Source: Lachnospiraceae bacterium (lineage in GTDB: Bacteria > Bacillota > Clostridia > Lachnospirales > Lachnospiraceae). Taken from it: DNA of 64,000 bases. The stretch is taken from the NCBI GenBank assembly GCA_024684085.1, contig JAIKXM010000039.1, positions 1 through 64,000 of the forward strand, written 5' to 3'. Of the stretch, positions 14,801-22,991 are shown piece by piece (position 1 is the first letter of the stretch; every line of letters starts with the position of its first letter). The notes beneath the pieces were generated by a model. That model was not told the DNA's origin. It saw only the letters and a program-made list of their open reading frames with translations, and did not search any database. Made by a program: the position numbers and the translations under genes.

Positions 14801-16393
14801 CTCTCTTATTCTTGTTGCCTGCATCTGCATACTTACCTTATTGACAACAACTCTTGCAGACAGAGGACAGATCTCTTCAAGAACAGTCAGCCCGTTCTCC
14901 CTGAGTGTAGAACCTGTCTCAACTATATCAACTATAACATCTCCGAGACCGACGATCGGTCCGAGCTCAACAGAACCGTTCAATTTGATGAGCTCAACAG
15001 TCTGGGCTTTTTTGTTATAGAAATAATCCTTAGCGATCTTTGGATATTTGGTACATACCCGGATCTTCTCATGATGCTTAAGGAGCTCTGAAGCCTCAGC
15101 GGGACCGCATACGCACATTCTGCACTTACCGAAGTTAAGGTCAAGAACCTCATATATACTTCTGTCTTCCTCAAGAATGGTATCTTCGCCTACAACGCCG
15201 ATATCAGCCGCGCCATACTCCACATAGGTCGGCACATCGGGGCCTTTGGAAAGGAAGAACTTAAGCTTAAGATCCTCATTAACGAAGATAAGCTTTCTTG
15301 TGTCCTTATCTTTCATCTCTTCACAGGTGATACCGATGGACTCTAAGAGTGACAGTGTCTTATCAGCAAGCCTGCCCTTTGTAAGTGCAAAGGTTATATA
15401 ATCATCCCCGGCATTATCGGCATTCTTAAGTGCCTGAAGCAGATCATCGATCAATATCACAAAACCGATTGCAGCTGAGTCCTTGCCGAATTTAGCGAGC
15501 AAATTATCGTAGCGACCGCCCTTAAGGATACAGTCACCGACTCCATATGTATAAGCTCTGAAGACCATACCTGTATAATATCTGTATTTGTTGACCATGC
15601 TCAGGTCGAAGGTAATATAATCCGTATAACCGCCATCCTTAAGGATATCATAGAGAGCCTTAAGATGGTTGACAGCTTTTACAGACTCATCATTACTGAT
15701 AAGAGAGCCTGCCTTGTCAAGAACATCAAGACCGCCGTAGAGATCCTCAAGACCAAGGATAATATCCATATCTTCCGATGATATATTGCATTCCTTAAGA
15801 TACTCTTCCGCTTCGAAATACTTCTTGGAATTGATATAATCCCTAAGGGTATATTCCTGCTGGGTTGTAAGACCGAACTGCAAGCAGAGCCCCTTGAAGA
15901 AATCGATATTACCGATTGTCAGCTTGAAGGTCTTAAGTCCTGATCTTACAAGCGCGTCGATCGCAAGTCTGATAACTTCGGCATCAGCCTCGATAGAACT
16001 GTCACCGATAAGTTCAACACCCATCTGGGTAGTCTCTTTTAACTTACCCTGAAGTTCCGAAGTCTGCGAAAAAGTATTGCCCTTATATGTGAATCTTATG
16101 ATATCGGCATCTTCCATAAAATACTTCGCTGCGCATCTTGCGACCGCCGGAGTAAAATCGGATCTGAGCGCCAATATCTCGCCGTCTCTGTCGCTGAATT
16201 TATAGAGATCCTTGGAAGGTGTCGTACCTATTTCATTACCGAATATATTGAGAAATTCAAAGGTCGGGGTCTGAATATCCCTGTAATTGTGCTCTTTGAA
16301 CACACGATGAATGGCATCCTCAACCGATACCTTCTTCTCATAATCCTGATCATATATATCCTGAACACCGTCGGGAGTATGTAAAATCTTCAT
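14765..16393 (-). CDS. hisZG: HisZ-HisG fusion: ATP phosphoribosyltransferase with regulatory subunit
   Basis: The 542-residue protein joins HisZ (1 to about 325) to short-form HisG (about 333-542). HisZ is a histidyl-tRNA-synthetase paralogue: TPDGVQDI, ALRSDFTPAVARCAA and KGGRYDNLLAKFG are seen. HisG shows FALTKGRLADKTLSLLE, GAADIGVVGEDTI and the phosphoribosyl-binding IVDIVETGSTLRENGL. Short HisG needs HisZ for activity and histidine feedback, normally as separate proteins. The linker is short (ADNAGDDYI) and the frame is uninterrupted. GAAGGAG precedes the start. First gene of the his group here. Confidence 0.93.
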   Translation of the reverse strand: MKILHTPDGVQDIYDQDYEKKVSVEDAIHRVFKEHNYRDIQTPTFEFLNIFGNEIGTTPSKDLYKFSDRDGEILALRSDFTPAVARCAAKYFMEDADIIRFTYKGNTFSQTSELQGKLKETTQMGVELIGDSSIEADAEVIRLAIDALVRSGLKTFKLTIGNIDFFKGLCLQFGLTTQQEYTLRDYINSKKYFEAEEYLKECNISSEDMDIILGLEDLYGGLDVLDKAGSLISNDESVKAVNHLKALYDILKDGGYTDYITFDLSMVNKYRYYTGMVFRAYTYGVGDCILKGGRYDNLLAKFGKDSAAIGFVILIDDLLQALKNADNAGDDYITFALTKGRLADKTLSLLESIGITCEEMKDKDTRKLIFVNEDLKLKFFLSKGPDVPTYVEYGAADIGVVGEDTILEEDRSIYEVLDLNFGKCRMCVCGPAEASELLKHHEKIRVCTKYPKIAKDYFYNKKAQTVELIKLNGSVELGPIVGLGDVIVDIVETGSTLRENGLTVLEEICPLSARVVVNKVSMQMQATRIRELIAKLKTVIPE

Positions 16394-16462
16394 AAACAGC
16401 TCTCCTTCACTTTAGCGTGCTAATGTGCTAATAAGTTAACAAAATGAATTATAACCAAAATA

Positions 16463-16990
16463 TTATCTACCGTCAATATCTTTTTGGACATAATTCAGAT
16501 AAGGAATTATACCATTTTCGTTCATTTCTATAAAAAAATCCGGATCTAACTCTTCTATCCTTATGCTCTTCCTGCCACCGTTTTTCGACCTGTCATAGAA
16601 GATCAGCATCTCTCTGAGTGTCATATAATAAAAGCGGTCGCTTCCGGTGAAATTGATAAGAAAAAAAGCAACGCCGTCCTGTTTCTCGAACTTATTCATA
16701 AAATCCACCTGATGTTCGTGGATATTTTGGAGTGAAAAAGTATCAGTAGCACTCTCTTTTGCATCGAAACAGATGGGAATGCCTTGTACGGCGCCTATGT
16801 AATCAACGGTACTCTTGGTATTGAAATAGGCAAGAGTGATCTGTCGGTTCTTATTCATCTCCACAGGCGTGATCGGTGTGGGGATCTTCTGAACAAGAGC
16901 CAGTTCTTCCATCATATACAGTTCGTTAGTGCGGTTAATGATATTCTCAAGAGCCGATCCTCTTAAGCCTCTTGTTTTCCAGGTTGACAT
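16463..16990 (-). CDS. recU: Holliday junction resolvase RecU
   Basis: The enzyme (175 residues from the chosen start) cuts four-way junctions in recombination and repair of Gram-positive bacteria. The RecU core is visible: RGLRGSALENIINRTN, STVDYIGAVQGIPICFDAKES (catalytic Asp, Glu and Lys) and HEHQVDFMNKFEKQDGVAFFLI. I chose ATG 16990 (MSTWKTRG), which matches family starts; the track's start is six codons longer. It overlaps the pseudouridine synthase gene by 44 nt. Confidence 0.93.
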   Translation of the reverse strand: MSTWKTRGLRGSALENIINRTNELYMMEELALVQKIPTPITPVEMNKNRQITLAYFNTKSTVDYIGAVQGIPICFDAKESATDTFSLQNIHEHQVDFMNKFEKQDGVAFFLINFTGSDRFYYMTLREMLIFYDRSKNGGRKSIRIEELDPDFFIEMNENGIIPYLNYVQKDIDGR

Positions 16991-17981
16991 AACTATTTGG
17001 AACCTCACATATAATATTTAGATCGTCTAATTCAGGGAAGCCTTCATTGGCTGAGGGGAAGCTCACCCTTGCGCAGTGAAGGAGCTGATATTTAATTCCA
17101 TATTGTTGAAGTATCTGGTTGACCTTCTTGTCGCCGTATTTGGTATCGCCCAGGATCGGATGCCCCAGAGAAGCCATATGGGCTCTGATCTGATGCGTCT
17201 TACCCGTGAACAGTTCGATCTCGCAATCGGTACAATCAAAGCCGTAAAGATCGTTGTGATATTGTAATGGCTTAACTCCGGTCTTGATCTCGTCGTAATC
17301 TCCTTGATCTGTATCAACTATAGTTACGGTGTTAGTATCGCTTTCTTTAGTGATATAAGCCTTGTATATCTTCTCTTCCTTCACTTTGCCAAGGAGAAAA
17401 GTACGATAAAACTTACCGAGATTCCGGTTACGTAAAAGCTCAGAAAGATATATACTGCCCGCCAGAGTCTTCGCCGTAAGTATTATACCGGAAGTATTCC
17501 TATCAAGGCGGTTCATTACAGAAGGACGATATATACGAAGCAAATCCTTGGATATCTTATCATGAGTGTTCAGATATCCAATAAGCCATTCATTGATACT
17601 TAAAGTTGCGCGGTCTGCCTTTTGGGAGAGAACTCCGGCAGGTTTATTGAGGAATAGGAAATTATCGCTTTCGTACAGGATCTGAACGCCCTTTATCTTA
17701 TCATAAGCCGTTATTCCTTCAACAATAATATCATCATATATCGAATCTGAAGTGTCATTAATTCCTCTGAATGAATCGAAAGTCTCATCTTTCAGAAACA
17801 GCCTGATCTCATCTCCGGCTTTCAGATGTTCACTCCCGTCAGCCTTCTTACCGTTTAGAGTGATATTCTTATTGCGAAGCTGCTTGCGCAAGAGACCTTT
17901 CGGTATCTTAGGCATGAGCTTCATAAGATACTTATACAGCGTTATTCCGTTTTCAGATCTGTCTATAGTCTTAAGTATCAT
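16947..17981 (-). CDS. RluA-family pseudouridine synthase with S4 domain
   Basis: The 344-residue protein has an N-terminal S4-type RNA-binding region (about 15-70, GLLRKQLRNKNITLNGKKAD) and the RluA catalytic domain. The catalytic Asp is in MNRLDRNTSGII (about 155) and a conserved late segment is GKTHQIRAHMASLGHPILGDTKYG. It isomerises uridines in ribosomal RNA; RluC/RluD-type specificity cannot be decided from sequence. GGGAG lies at good distance from the ATG. The cytidylate-kinase-like gene lies upstream, separated by a terminator. Confidence 0.9.
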   Translation of the reverse strand: MILKTIDRSENGITLYKYLMKLMPKIPKGLLRKQLRNKNITLNGKKADGSEHLKAGDEIRLFLKDETFDSFRGINDTSDSIYDDIIVEGITAYDKIKGVQILYESDNFLFLNKPAGVLSQKADRATLSINEWLIGYLNTHDKISKDLLRIYRPSVMNRLDRNTSGIILTAKTLAGSIYLSELLRNRNLGKFYRTFLLGKVKEEKIYKAYITKESDTNTVTIVDTDQGDYDEIKTGVKPLQYHNDLYGFDCTDCEIELFTGKTHQIRAHMASLGHPILGDTKYGDKKVNQILQQYGIKYQLLHCARVSFPSANEGFPELDDLNIICEVPNSYVNLENKRLKRIGS

Positions 17982-17993
17982 GGATATACTCCC

Positions 17994-18020
17994 AAAAAAA
18001 CCGGAATCCGTAGATTCCGG
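17994..18020 (-). terminator. Intrinsic terminator after the cytidylate-kinase-like gene
   Basis: CCGGAATC-CGTA-GATTCCGG is a perfect 8-bp stem. On the minus strand it is followed by seven U residues. It separates the kinase-like gene from the recU/pseudouridine synthase pair. Confidence 0.9.
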
Positions 18021-18031
18021 CTCTTAGATCA

Positions 18032-18652
18032 TTATCTTGATTCCAAATCTTCCACTGCCTGGATCAGAAGCCTGACCGTTCCGTCTATACCGAGTAAAGA
18101 ACTGTTGATACAGAGATCGTAACTGTCGGCTCTTCCCCATTTCTTGGATGAATAATAATTATAATAGCTCTGACGCTGCTTATCGGTCTTAACGCTAAGT
18201 TCCTTGGCTTTCTTCTCATTAACGTTCATACGCTCACAGATACGCTTAACCTTGCATTCCTCATTACCGTAGATAAAGATATTAAGAGTATTATCCATAT
18301 CGGCAAGTGCATAATCGGCACATCTGCCTACAATAACGCAGGGACCTTCACTTGCGATCTTCTTGATAGTATCAAACTGAGCCAGGAATATCTTATGGCT
18401 TATCGGCATATCCACAAAGGAGGACTGATTATAACCAAAAGAATATGTGTCCATTACAAGGTTATACAGGAATGAACTTGTAGGACGCTCATCATGAACT
18501 TCTATTATCTCTTCACAAAAACCGCTCTCTTTAGCAGCTCTTGAGAGGAGTTCTTTATCATAATACTTGATATTGAAATACTCAGCTAACTTCTCGCCGA
18601 TCTCTCTGCCGCCGGAACCGAATTGTCTGCTTATCGTAATCACCGTATTCAT
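18032..18652 (-). CDS. Cytidylate kinase-like P-loop protein
   Basis: The 206-residue protein starts MNTVITISRQFGSGGREIGE, the P-loop form of the cytidylate kinase-like family (PF13189, AAA_26). It then has the YYDKELL segment and VIVGRCADY near residue 108. These proteins resemble Cmk but are distinct from the housekeeping enzyme, and their substrate is mostly untested. GGAGG precedes the ATG, and it stands alone with its own terminator. Confidence 0.87.
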   Translation of the reverse strand: MNTVITISRQFGSGGREIGEKLAEYFNIKYYDKELLSRAAKESGFCEEIIEVHDERPTSSFLYNLVMDTYSFGYNQSSFVDMPISHKIFLAQFDTIKKIASEGPCVIVGRCADYALADMDNTLNIFIYGNEECKVKRICERMNVNEKKAKELSVKTDKQRQSYYNYYSSKKWGRADSYDLCINSSLLGIDGTVRLLIQAVEDLESR

Positions 18653-18742
18653 ATAAATACCTCCAATCCAGAAGCAATATTTACATGTACAATTATATCA
18701 AAAACGACCTATATTGGCAATTATCAGTAAATTACAAACAAT

Positions 18743-19417
18743 CTATAGTCGCTTTTTACTGATACCTTTAATAAATGTTTTCTTTAATTCGTTAGGTTTA
18801 TAGAAGAATTGTATTTCACTTTTGCTCAATCTGTTCTCTTCTCTTTTAATTTTTAGTAAGTCTATTGAACACAAGAAATCGGCAGCTTGTAATAAACGAT
18901 ACTTTTGTGGTTCAGCTTTTCTAAATTCAACATTTGATAGTTGAATGGAAAAAATAGCATTTAGAATTGATCCCAATTCTCGTTGACCATTATCATAGTA
19001 TACAATTACCTTATCAAAAGCATTCAGATAATCTATATGTTCAGTAATCATTTGGTTAATTGCCTTGCCTATCTTGCCTGATAATTGAACTCTGTCAATT
19101 GCTTCCTTCCTCTTTATTGATATAGTGCAAAAAACAATTGGACATTTCATAACAAAATTGAACATCTTATAAAGCAGTTGTCTTCTTTCGTCTAATGAAT
19201 AGTTTTCAAATATTCCCTCTTTTCTTATAACCGGACCTGTATGAATATACTCAATATCCCAACCTGATTCCTTTACACTATTCTCTAGTCTTTTGGTATT
19301 ATCTGAAATATCTTCATTTTGATCATGAAAAACAAAAGTGACAAGATAATAATCTCTAACATCTCTTGTTTCACCAAAATCTCCAGATTCATCTATAAAT
19401 ACACTTAATTCTTTCAT
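18743..19417 (-). CDS. DUF3800 domain-containing protein
   Basis: The 224-residue protein begins MKELSVFIDESGDFG, the acidic motif that defines DUF3800, which has an RNase H-like fold. A second acidic site is KVIVYYDNGQ (about 137), and YRLLQAADFLCSI (about 173) is the conserved C-terminal motif. The function is unknown; the family is common in mobile and defence-rich regions. The start is ATG 19417, with GGAG seven bases ahead; the track's longer form would translate through the hairpin leader. The gene is more AT-rich than its neighbours and has its own promoter and structured leader, which suggests a transferred unit. Confidence 0.85.
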   Translation of the reverse strand: MKELSVFIDESGDFGETRDVRDYYLVTFVFHDQNEDISDNTKRLENSVKESGWDIEYIHTGPVIRKEGIFENYSLDERRQLLYKMFNFVMKCPIVFCTISIKRKEAIDRVQLSGKIGKAINQMITEHIDYLNAFDKVIVYYDNGQRELGSILNAIFSIQLSNVEFRKAEPQKYRLLQAADFLCSIDLLKIKREENRLSKSEIQFFYKPNELKKTFIKGISKKRL

Positions 19418-19428
19418 TCTTCTGCTCC

Positions 19429-19488
19429 AAAAAAAAATGACGGGAAATTCTTCCCGTCTGCGGTGTTCCAAAGAGCTTTCGCCCAGAT
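19429..19488 (-). ncRNA. Structured leader/small RNA upstream of DUF3800, ending in an intrinsic terminator
   Basis: Minus-strand RNA of about 60 nt can fold as a compact junction: CUG/CAG closes two small hairpins, GGGC-GAAA-GCUC (GNRA tetraloop) and UGG-AACA-CCG (19458-19486). A strong hairpin GACGGGAAGAAUUUCCCGUC and nine U residues follow (19458-19429). The DUF3800 ribosome-binding site starts directly after the U-run. Published work describes several RNA motifs (DUF3800-I onward) found upstream of such genes; membership here is inferred. Confidence 0.6.
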
Positions 19489-19495
19489 CAATATT

Positions 19496-19524
19496 ATAAT
19501 ACCATATATTGGTCTATCTTTCAA
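19496..19524 (-). promoter_or_regulatory. Promoter of the DUF3800 leader RNA
   Basis: On the minus strand TTGAAA (19524-19519) and TATTAT (19501-19496) are 17 bp apart. Transcription would start about seven bases later, just at the 5' edge of the folded RNA. Confidence 0.65.
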
Positions 19525-19637
19525 TAATAATTTATTACATCCTATAATCCTTAATGCTTAAAAAGGCTAATAGAGTATTGAATATTAATTATGTCGTAAA
19601 GCATAATTAAATTAATTCAGCGAGAATAATAGAATTA

Positions 19638-20570
19638 TTATTTTGCTCTCAATACACTTAAGATCTTCTCAAAATACTCAGGTAGCGGTGCGACGGTCTC
19701 CACATATTCTCCCGATACAGGATGAATGAAGCCAAGCTTATATGCATGAAGGCACTGTCCTTCGGTCTTAAACGGACACTTGCGTGTTGAATATACATTA
19801 TCTCCGGCAAGCGGATGTCCTACAGAAGCCATATGAACTCTTATCTGATGAGTCCTTCCGGTCTCAAGCCTGCATTCGATATAGGTAAAATCATTGAATC
19901 TCTCAAGCACCTTGACATGAGTAATAGCACACTTTCCTTCATCAGGAGATACCACTGCCATCTTCTTTCTGTCATTTTTACTTCTGCCGATATTGATATC
20001 TATAGTCATCTCATCTTCAGATATGCGTCCGTGACAGATGGCTCTGTATGTTCTGTTAAGGCTGTGGCTTTTAAGTTGATCGGCTATGTTGTTGTGAGAC
20101 GCATCATTTTTGCAAGCGATAATGGAACCGGTCGTATCCATATCGATCCTATGGACAATACCGGGACGCAAGATTCCATTAATGCCCGAAAGACTGTCCT
20201 TGCAATGATACATGAGGGCATTGACCATGGTGTTGGTGTAATGACCGTTGGCGGGATGTACGACCATCCCCTTGGGCTTGTTGATCACTATCACGGAATC
20301 ATCCTCATACAGGATATCAAGAGGGATGTCCTCCGGCAGAATGTCGATCGGGGCAGCATCCGGAACGTCGAACTCTATACGATCGCCGACCTTTAATGAC
20401 AGTCCGGCCTTGGCTTTCTTATCATTGACCTTGACGGCATCTGATTTGATCAGTTTCTGAATATAAGATCTGGTAAGATCCAATTCCGATAATGAAGTTA
20501 TAGCTTTATCAAGACGTATACCGTCGTATTCCTCATCGATCAGGAAACTGTAATGCTCCATATGTACCAA
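19638..20570 (-). CDS. rluD: RluD-like pseudouridine synthase
   Basis: The 310-residue protein has an N-terminal S4 domain (about 15-75: RLDKAITSLSELDLTRSYIQKLI) and the RluA-family catalytic domain. The catalytic Asp is in VHRIDMDTTGSII (about 143), and the late motif is GRTHQIRVHMASVGHPLAGDNVY. RluD-type enzymes modify helix 69 of 23S rRNA. The gene follows lspA, the usual lspA-rluD order. The start is uncertain: TTG 20570 and ATG 20561 are both possible, with AAGG upstream. It is a paralogue of the synthase at 16947. Confidence 0.9.
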   Translation of the reverse strand: MVHMEHYSFLIDEEYDGIRLDKAITSLSELDLTRSYIQKLIKSDAVKVNDKKAKAGLSLKVGDRIEFDVPDAAPIDILPEDIPLDILYEDDSVIVINKPKGMVVHPANGHYTNTMVNALMYHCKDSLSGINGILRPGIVHRIDMDTTGSIIACKNDASHNNIADQLKSHSLNRTYRAICHGRISEDEMTIDINIGRSKNDRKKMAVVSPDEGKCAITHVKVLERFNDFTYIECRLETGRTHQIRVHMASVGHPLAGDNVYSTRKCPFKTEGQCLHAYKLGFIHPVSGEYVETVAPLPEYFEKILSVLRAK

Positions 20571-20697
20571 TCTACCTTCTGTGACAATTTAAAAATAGCG
20601 GATATTGATCTGTCTTACATAGCTGCCATACTTCATGAAGCAACCCGCACGGATCACAATTGATTCTCAGGATGCCAAATATCTGTTACGGCATAAA

Positions 20698-21207
20698 TCA
20701 TTCCTCATTATGATTCTTATAGAAGAACAACTCTTCCTCACTGTAGACGAAGAACACCGCGATCAGCATAAGTATACACGCCACTGTAACATAGATGTCC
20801 GCAACATTGAACACCGGGAAGTTGATCAAAGAGAAATTGAAAAAATCAACGACATAATTGTTCATAACCCTGTCAATGAGATTGCCAACCGCGCCGGACG
20901 CAATAAGCAGGAGTATAAAGTTAAGCAGATAATACCTCTTGCTCAATGGCATCCTGATAAGCAGATAGATCACGACCATTAACATTGCAACAGCGATGAT
21001 AACGAATAATATCAGCCTGTTCTGAAGCATACCGAAAGCCGCTCCACTGTTCTCAAGATAGGTGAGCTGGAACACGCCTTTGAAAATGACTATGTCAGTC
21101 TGATCCTTAAGATACTTAACAGCGAGATGTTTGGTATACTGATCTATCGCGATAAGTGCAAGCCAGAGCAAAGTATTTAAGCACACACGTCTTATCTTAG
21201 TATTCAT
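20698..21207 (-). CDS. lspA: Lipoprotein signal peptidase (signal peptidase II)
   Basis: The 169-residue aspartic protease of the membrane removes signal peptides from prolipoproteins. Four transmembrane helices are visible (about 10-25, 64-86, 92-110, 132-150). The catalytic aspartates are in GAVGNLIDRV (about 116) and FNVADIYVT (about 137), and the conserved ENSGAAFG is at about 53. It overlaps the upstream AroB-like gene by 11 nt. Confidence 0.96.
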   Translation of the reverse strand: MNTKIRRVCLNTLLWLALIAIDQYTKHLAVKYLKDQTDIVIFKGVFQLTYLENSGAAFGMLQNRLILFVIIAVAMLMVVIYLLIRMPLSKRYYLLNFILLLIASGAVGNLIDRVMNNYVVDFFNFSLINFPVFNVADIYVTVACILMLIAVFFVYSEEELFFYKNHNEE

Positions 21208-22321
21208 CTTCGAAATTAATCTCCTTCAAAGCATTAATTACATCCTCACGAGATATATCATTACGTATCACAACTTTTCCTGCCGACTTAAGAAGCGGGA
21301 ATGAGTTGTCGCTTGTAACGCCGATCAGCTCCATTACTTTATCGGCAGCCTGTTCGATATCAAGCTTATCGATGGATATAGGAAGATTGTAAGGAACGAA
21401 CATATCCCTGAATTCATAGAACTCATCCATAGATAAGAGTTCTTTCTTCCATGACATATAAGCTATGCAGATAACTCCGAGAGCAAGTGCATGTCCTCTT
21501 GACAGTGAACCTGAGGTCTCATATATCGCAGTGGCAGGAATTGTACCCAATTGTCTGAATAGAGTAACTTTCCCGTCACATTCCTTATCCAATATCTTCT
21601 TCTGAGAATTAACGGCATATACGCAGATATCGGTTATCGCTTCTGTCGTCCTGTTGTCGATCTCATATAACTGATCAAGAAGATAAACATAGAACTTAAC
21701 ATCCTGACTAATCGCTCTGCGCATCACATATGCAATACCGTCATAGAACGGAATGTTATCCATCTCCTTGAACACATCGATATTGATGTAAGTGAACAAA
21801 GGTACAGACATGAATATCTCATCTTTGTTGTTATATATATGTCTTACTGAAATATCCGTTACTGCATCCCATAATAAAGGAACAATAATATAATCAACCT
21901 TTGTTCCAAGCACATTAAGTGCCTTAACCGAAGCCTCGATCAGCATAGAATCTCCGCATAATACGAAGATCACGCCGGAATCAATATAACGGCTTATCTT
22001 GTCTTCTTCGATAACGCCTGCAGGAACGGATACCGACTCGCAACTATATCCTTCTTGTGAAAAATACTCCGATACTGGATTTTTCTCCGTTTCCCTGTCA
22101 ATAAATACAAGCTTACGACCGCCAAAGACGGCTTCACCTTTTTCGCCTTCCTCTTTACCGCCTTCTTTGTTACCTGTAACTTCCTTACAGCGATCAGCCT
22201 TGCCCGCCTCTGTCTTAACCAACAGTTCTTTAAGCGGCTCAAATCCTTCAGCTATATGTACATCAAATCCTGCTTTTCGGCCTGAATCACCCGGACTTAC
22301 ATTAACAGCAATACTCTTCAT
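21197..22321 (-). CDS. AroB-like (3-dehydroquinate synthase superfamily) protein, probably non-catalytic
   Basis: The 374-residue protein resembles 3-dehydroquinate synthase in layout: a nucleotide-binding first half (RYIDSGVIFVLCGDS, VDYIIVPLL) and a helical second half (RGHALALGVICIAYMSW). By eye, the key motifs are altered. GHTFGHAIE is replaced by LGTIPATAIYE, and the second metal histidine of SHGEAVALG is Arg. A charged, glycine-rich insert (about 50-65, EGGKEEGEKGEAV-like) is unusual. It is probably a pseudoenzyme in the lspA-rluD operon. The start is ATG 22321 with GGAGG; the start region is tandemly duplicated upstream. Confidence 0.65.
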   Translation of the reverse strand: MKSIAVNVSPGDSGRKAGFDVHIAEGFEPLKELLVKTEAGKADRCKEVTGNKEGGKEEGEKGEAVFGGRKLVFIDRETEKNPVSEYFSQEGYSCESVSVPAGVIEEDKISRYIDSGVIFVLCGDSMLIEASVKALNVLGTKVDYIIVPLLWDAVTDISVRHIYNNKDEIFMSVPLFTYINIDVFKEMDNIPFYDGIAYVMRRAISQDVKFYVYLLDQLYEIDNRTTEAITDICVYAVNSQKKILDKECDGKVTLFRQLGTIPATAIYETSGSLSRGHALALGVICIAYMSWKKELLSMDEFYEFRDMFVPYNLPISIDKLDIEQAADKVMELIGVTSDNSFPLLKSAGKVVIRNDISREDVINALKEINFEDEY

Positions 22322-22408
22322 GCAGGATACCTCCAATAATCACATTAACAGCAATACTCTTCATGCAGGATACCTCCAATAATCATATTAACAGCATTCC
22401 TCTTCCTG
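22300..22408. repeat. 43-bp tandem duplication covering a ribosome-binding site and start codon
   Basis: Two identical 43-bp units (22300-22342, 22343-22385) are followed by a partial, diverged third (22386-22408, about 19 of 23 matches). Each full unit contains, on the minus strand, GGAGG, ATG and the first codons of the AroB-like gene. The upstream start opens a 20-codon frame (22364-22302, MKSIAVNVIIGGILHEEYCC) that overlaps the true start out of frame. Confidence 0.9.
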
Positions 22409-22428
22409 TTTATCTTTCACGCGAGTAC

Positions 22429-22510
22429 GCATCCTTAGCGGAGCGTTTTTATGTAAAGGAAGCAATTTCCTATTACATAAAAAACTCCCTGCCGTTTATG
22501 ACAGAGAGTT
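22429..22510 (-). terminator. sepF terminator fused to a palindromic repeat (family with 58232-58309)
   Basis: On the minus strand, AACTCTCTGTCA-loop-GGCAGGGAGTT is followed by a U-run. The U-run is also the start of a second hairpin, TTTTTATGTAATAGGAA with TTCCTTTACATAAAAA, and then GCTCCGCTAAGGATGC. The same hairpin and the same 16-mer recur at 58232-58288, again merged with a terminator. Confidence 0.8.
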
Positions 22511-22515
22511 GTTCT

Positions 22516-22980
22516 TTAATAACCGGAGTCCATTGATTCCCCTGTAACTCCCTGGAAATCACCTGAGACTTCAACAGATGCAGGTGTCAAGATAAATATA
22601 TAATGAGCTATCTTCTGAAGGTTACCGCCTATAGCATAGGTTGCTCCCGAAGAATAGTCCAATATACGCTGTGCGATATCCGAATCAAGGCTCTCCATAT
22701 TAAGCACTACAGGCCTGTTGGATAAGAGCGTATCAATGATCTCTCTTGCATCCTCTATACTGGTAGGCTTGATGGAACAAACCTGCATTCCTGTTCCGTT
22801 CGAAGTCCTCTTCCTGGCTACACTCTGGCTGAACTTAGGCTTCTTATCAGCCGGCTCACTATCCTGCTTATTAGATCTTGCTGTTTCTTCCTGATAATCT
22901 TCATCATCAAGATATTCTTCTTCATCTACATTCTCATCGTTAAGCTTAAGAGCCGTCACAAATGATTCCATCAAACTCAT
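22516..22980 (-). CDS. sepF: Cell division protein SepF
   Basis: The 154-residue protein helps anchor and align FtsZ at the septum. It has a short N-terminal membrane-targeting helix (MSLMESFVTALKL), an acidic linker (about 18-55), and the SepF core (about 65-150): VCSIKPTSIEDAREIIDTLL, PVVLNMESLDSDIAQRILDYSSGATYA and ILTPASVEVSGD. GAAGGAG precedes the start. It follows yggS, the common order in Firmicutes. Confidence 0.95.
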   Translation of the reverse strand: MSLMESFVTALKLNDENVDEEEYLDDEDYQEETARSNKQDSEPADKKPKFSQSVARKRTSNGTGMQVCSIKPTSIEDAREIIDTLLSNRPVVLNMESLDSDIAQRILDYSSGATYAIGGNLQKIAHYIFILTPASVEVSGDFQGVTGESMDSGY

Positions 22981-22991
22981 TGTCTTTCTCC

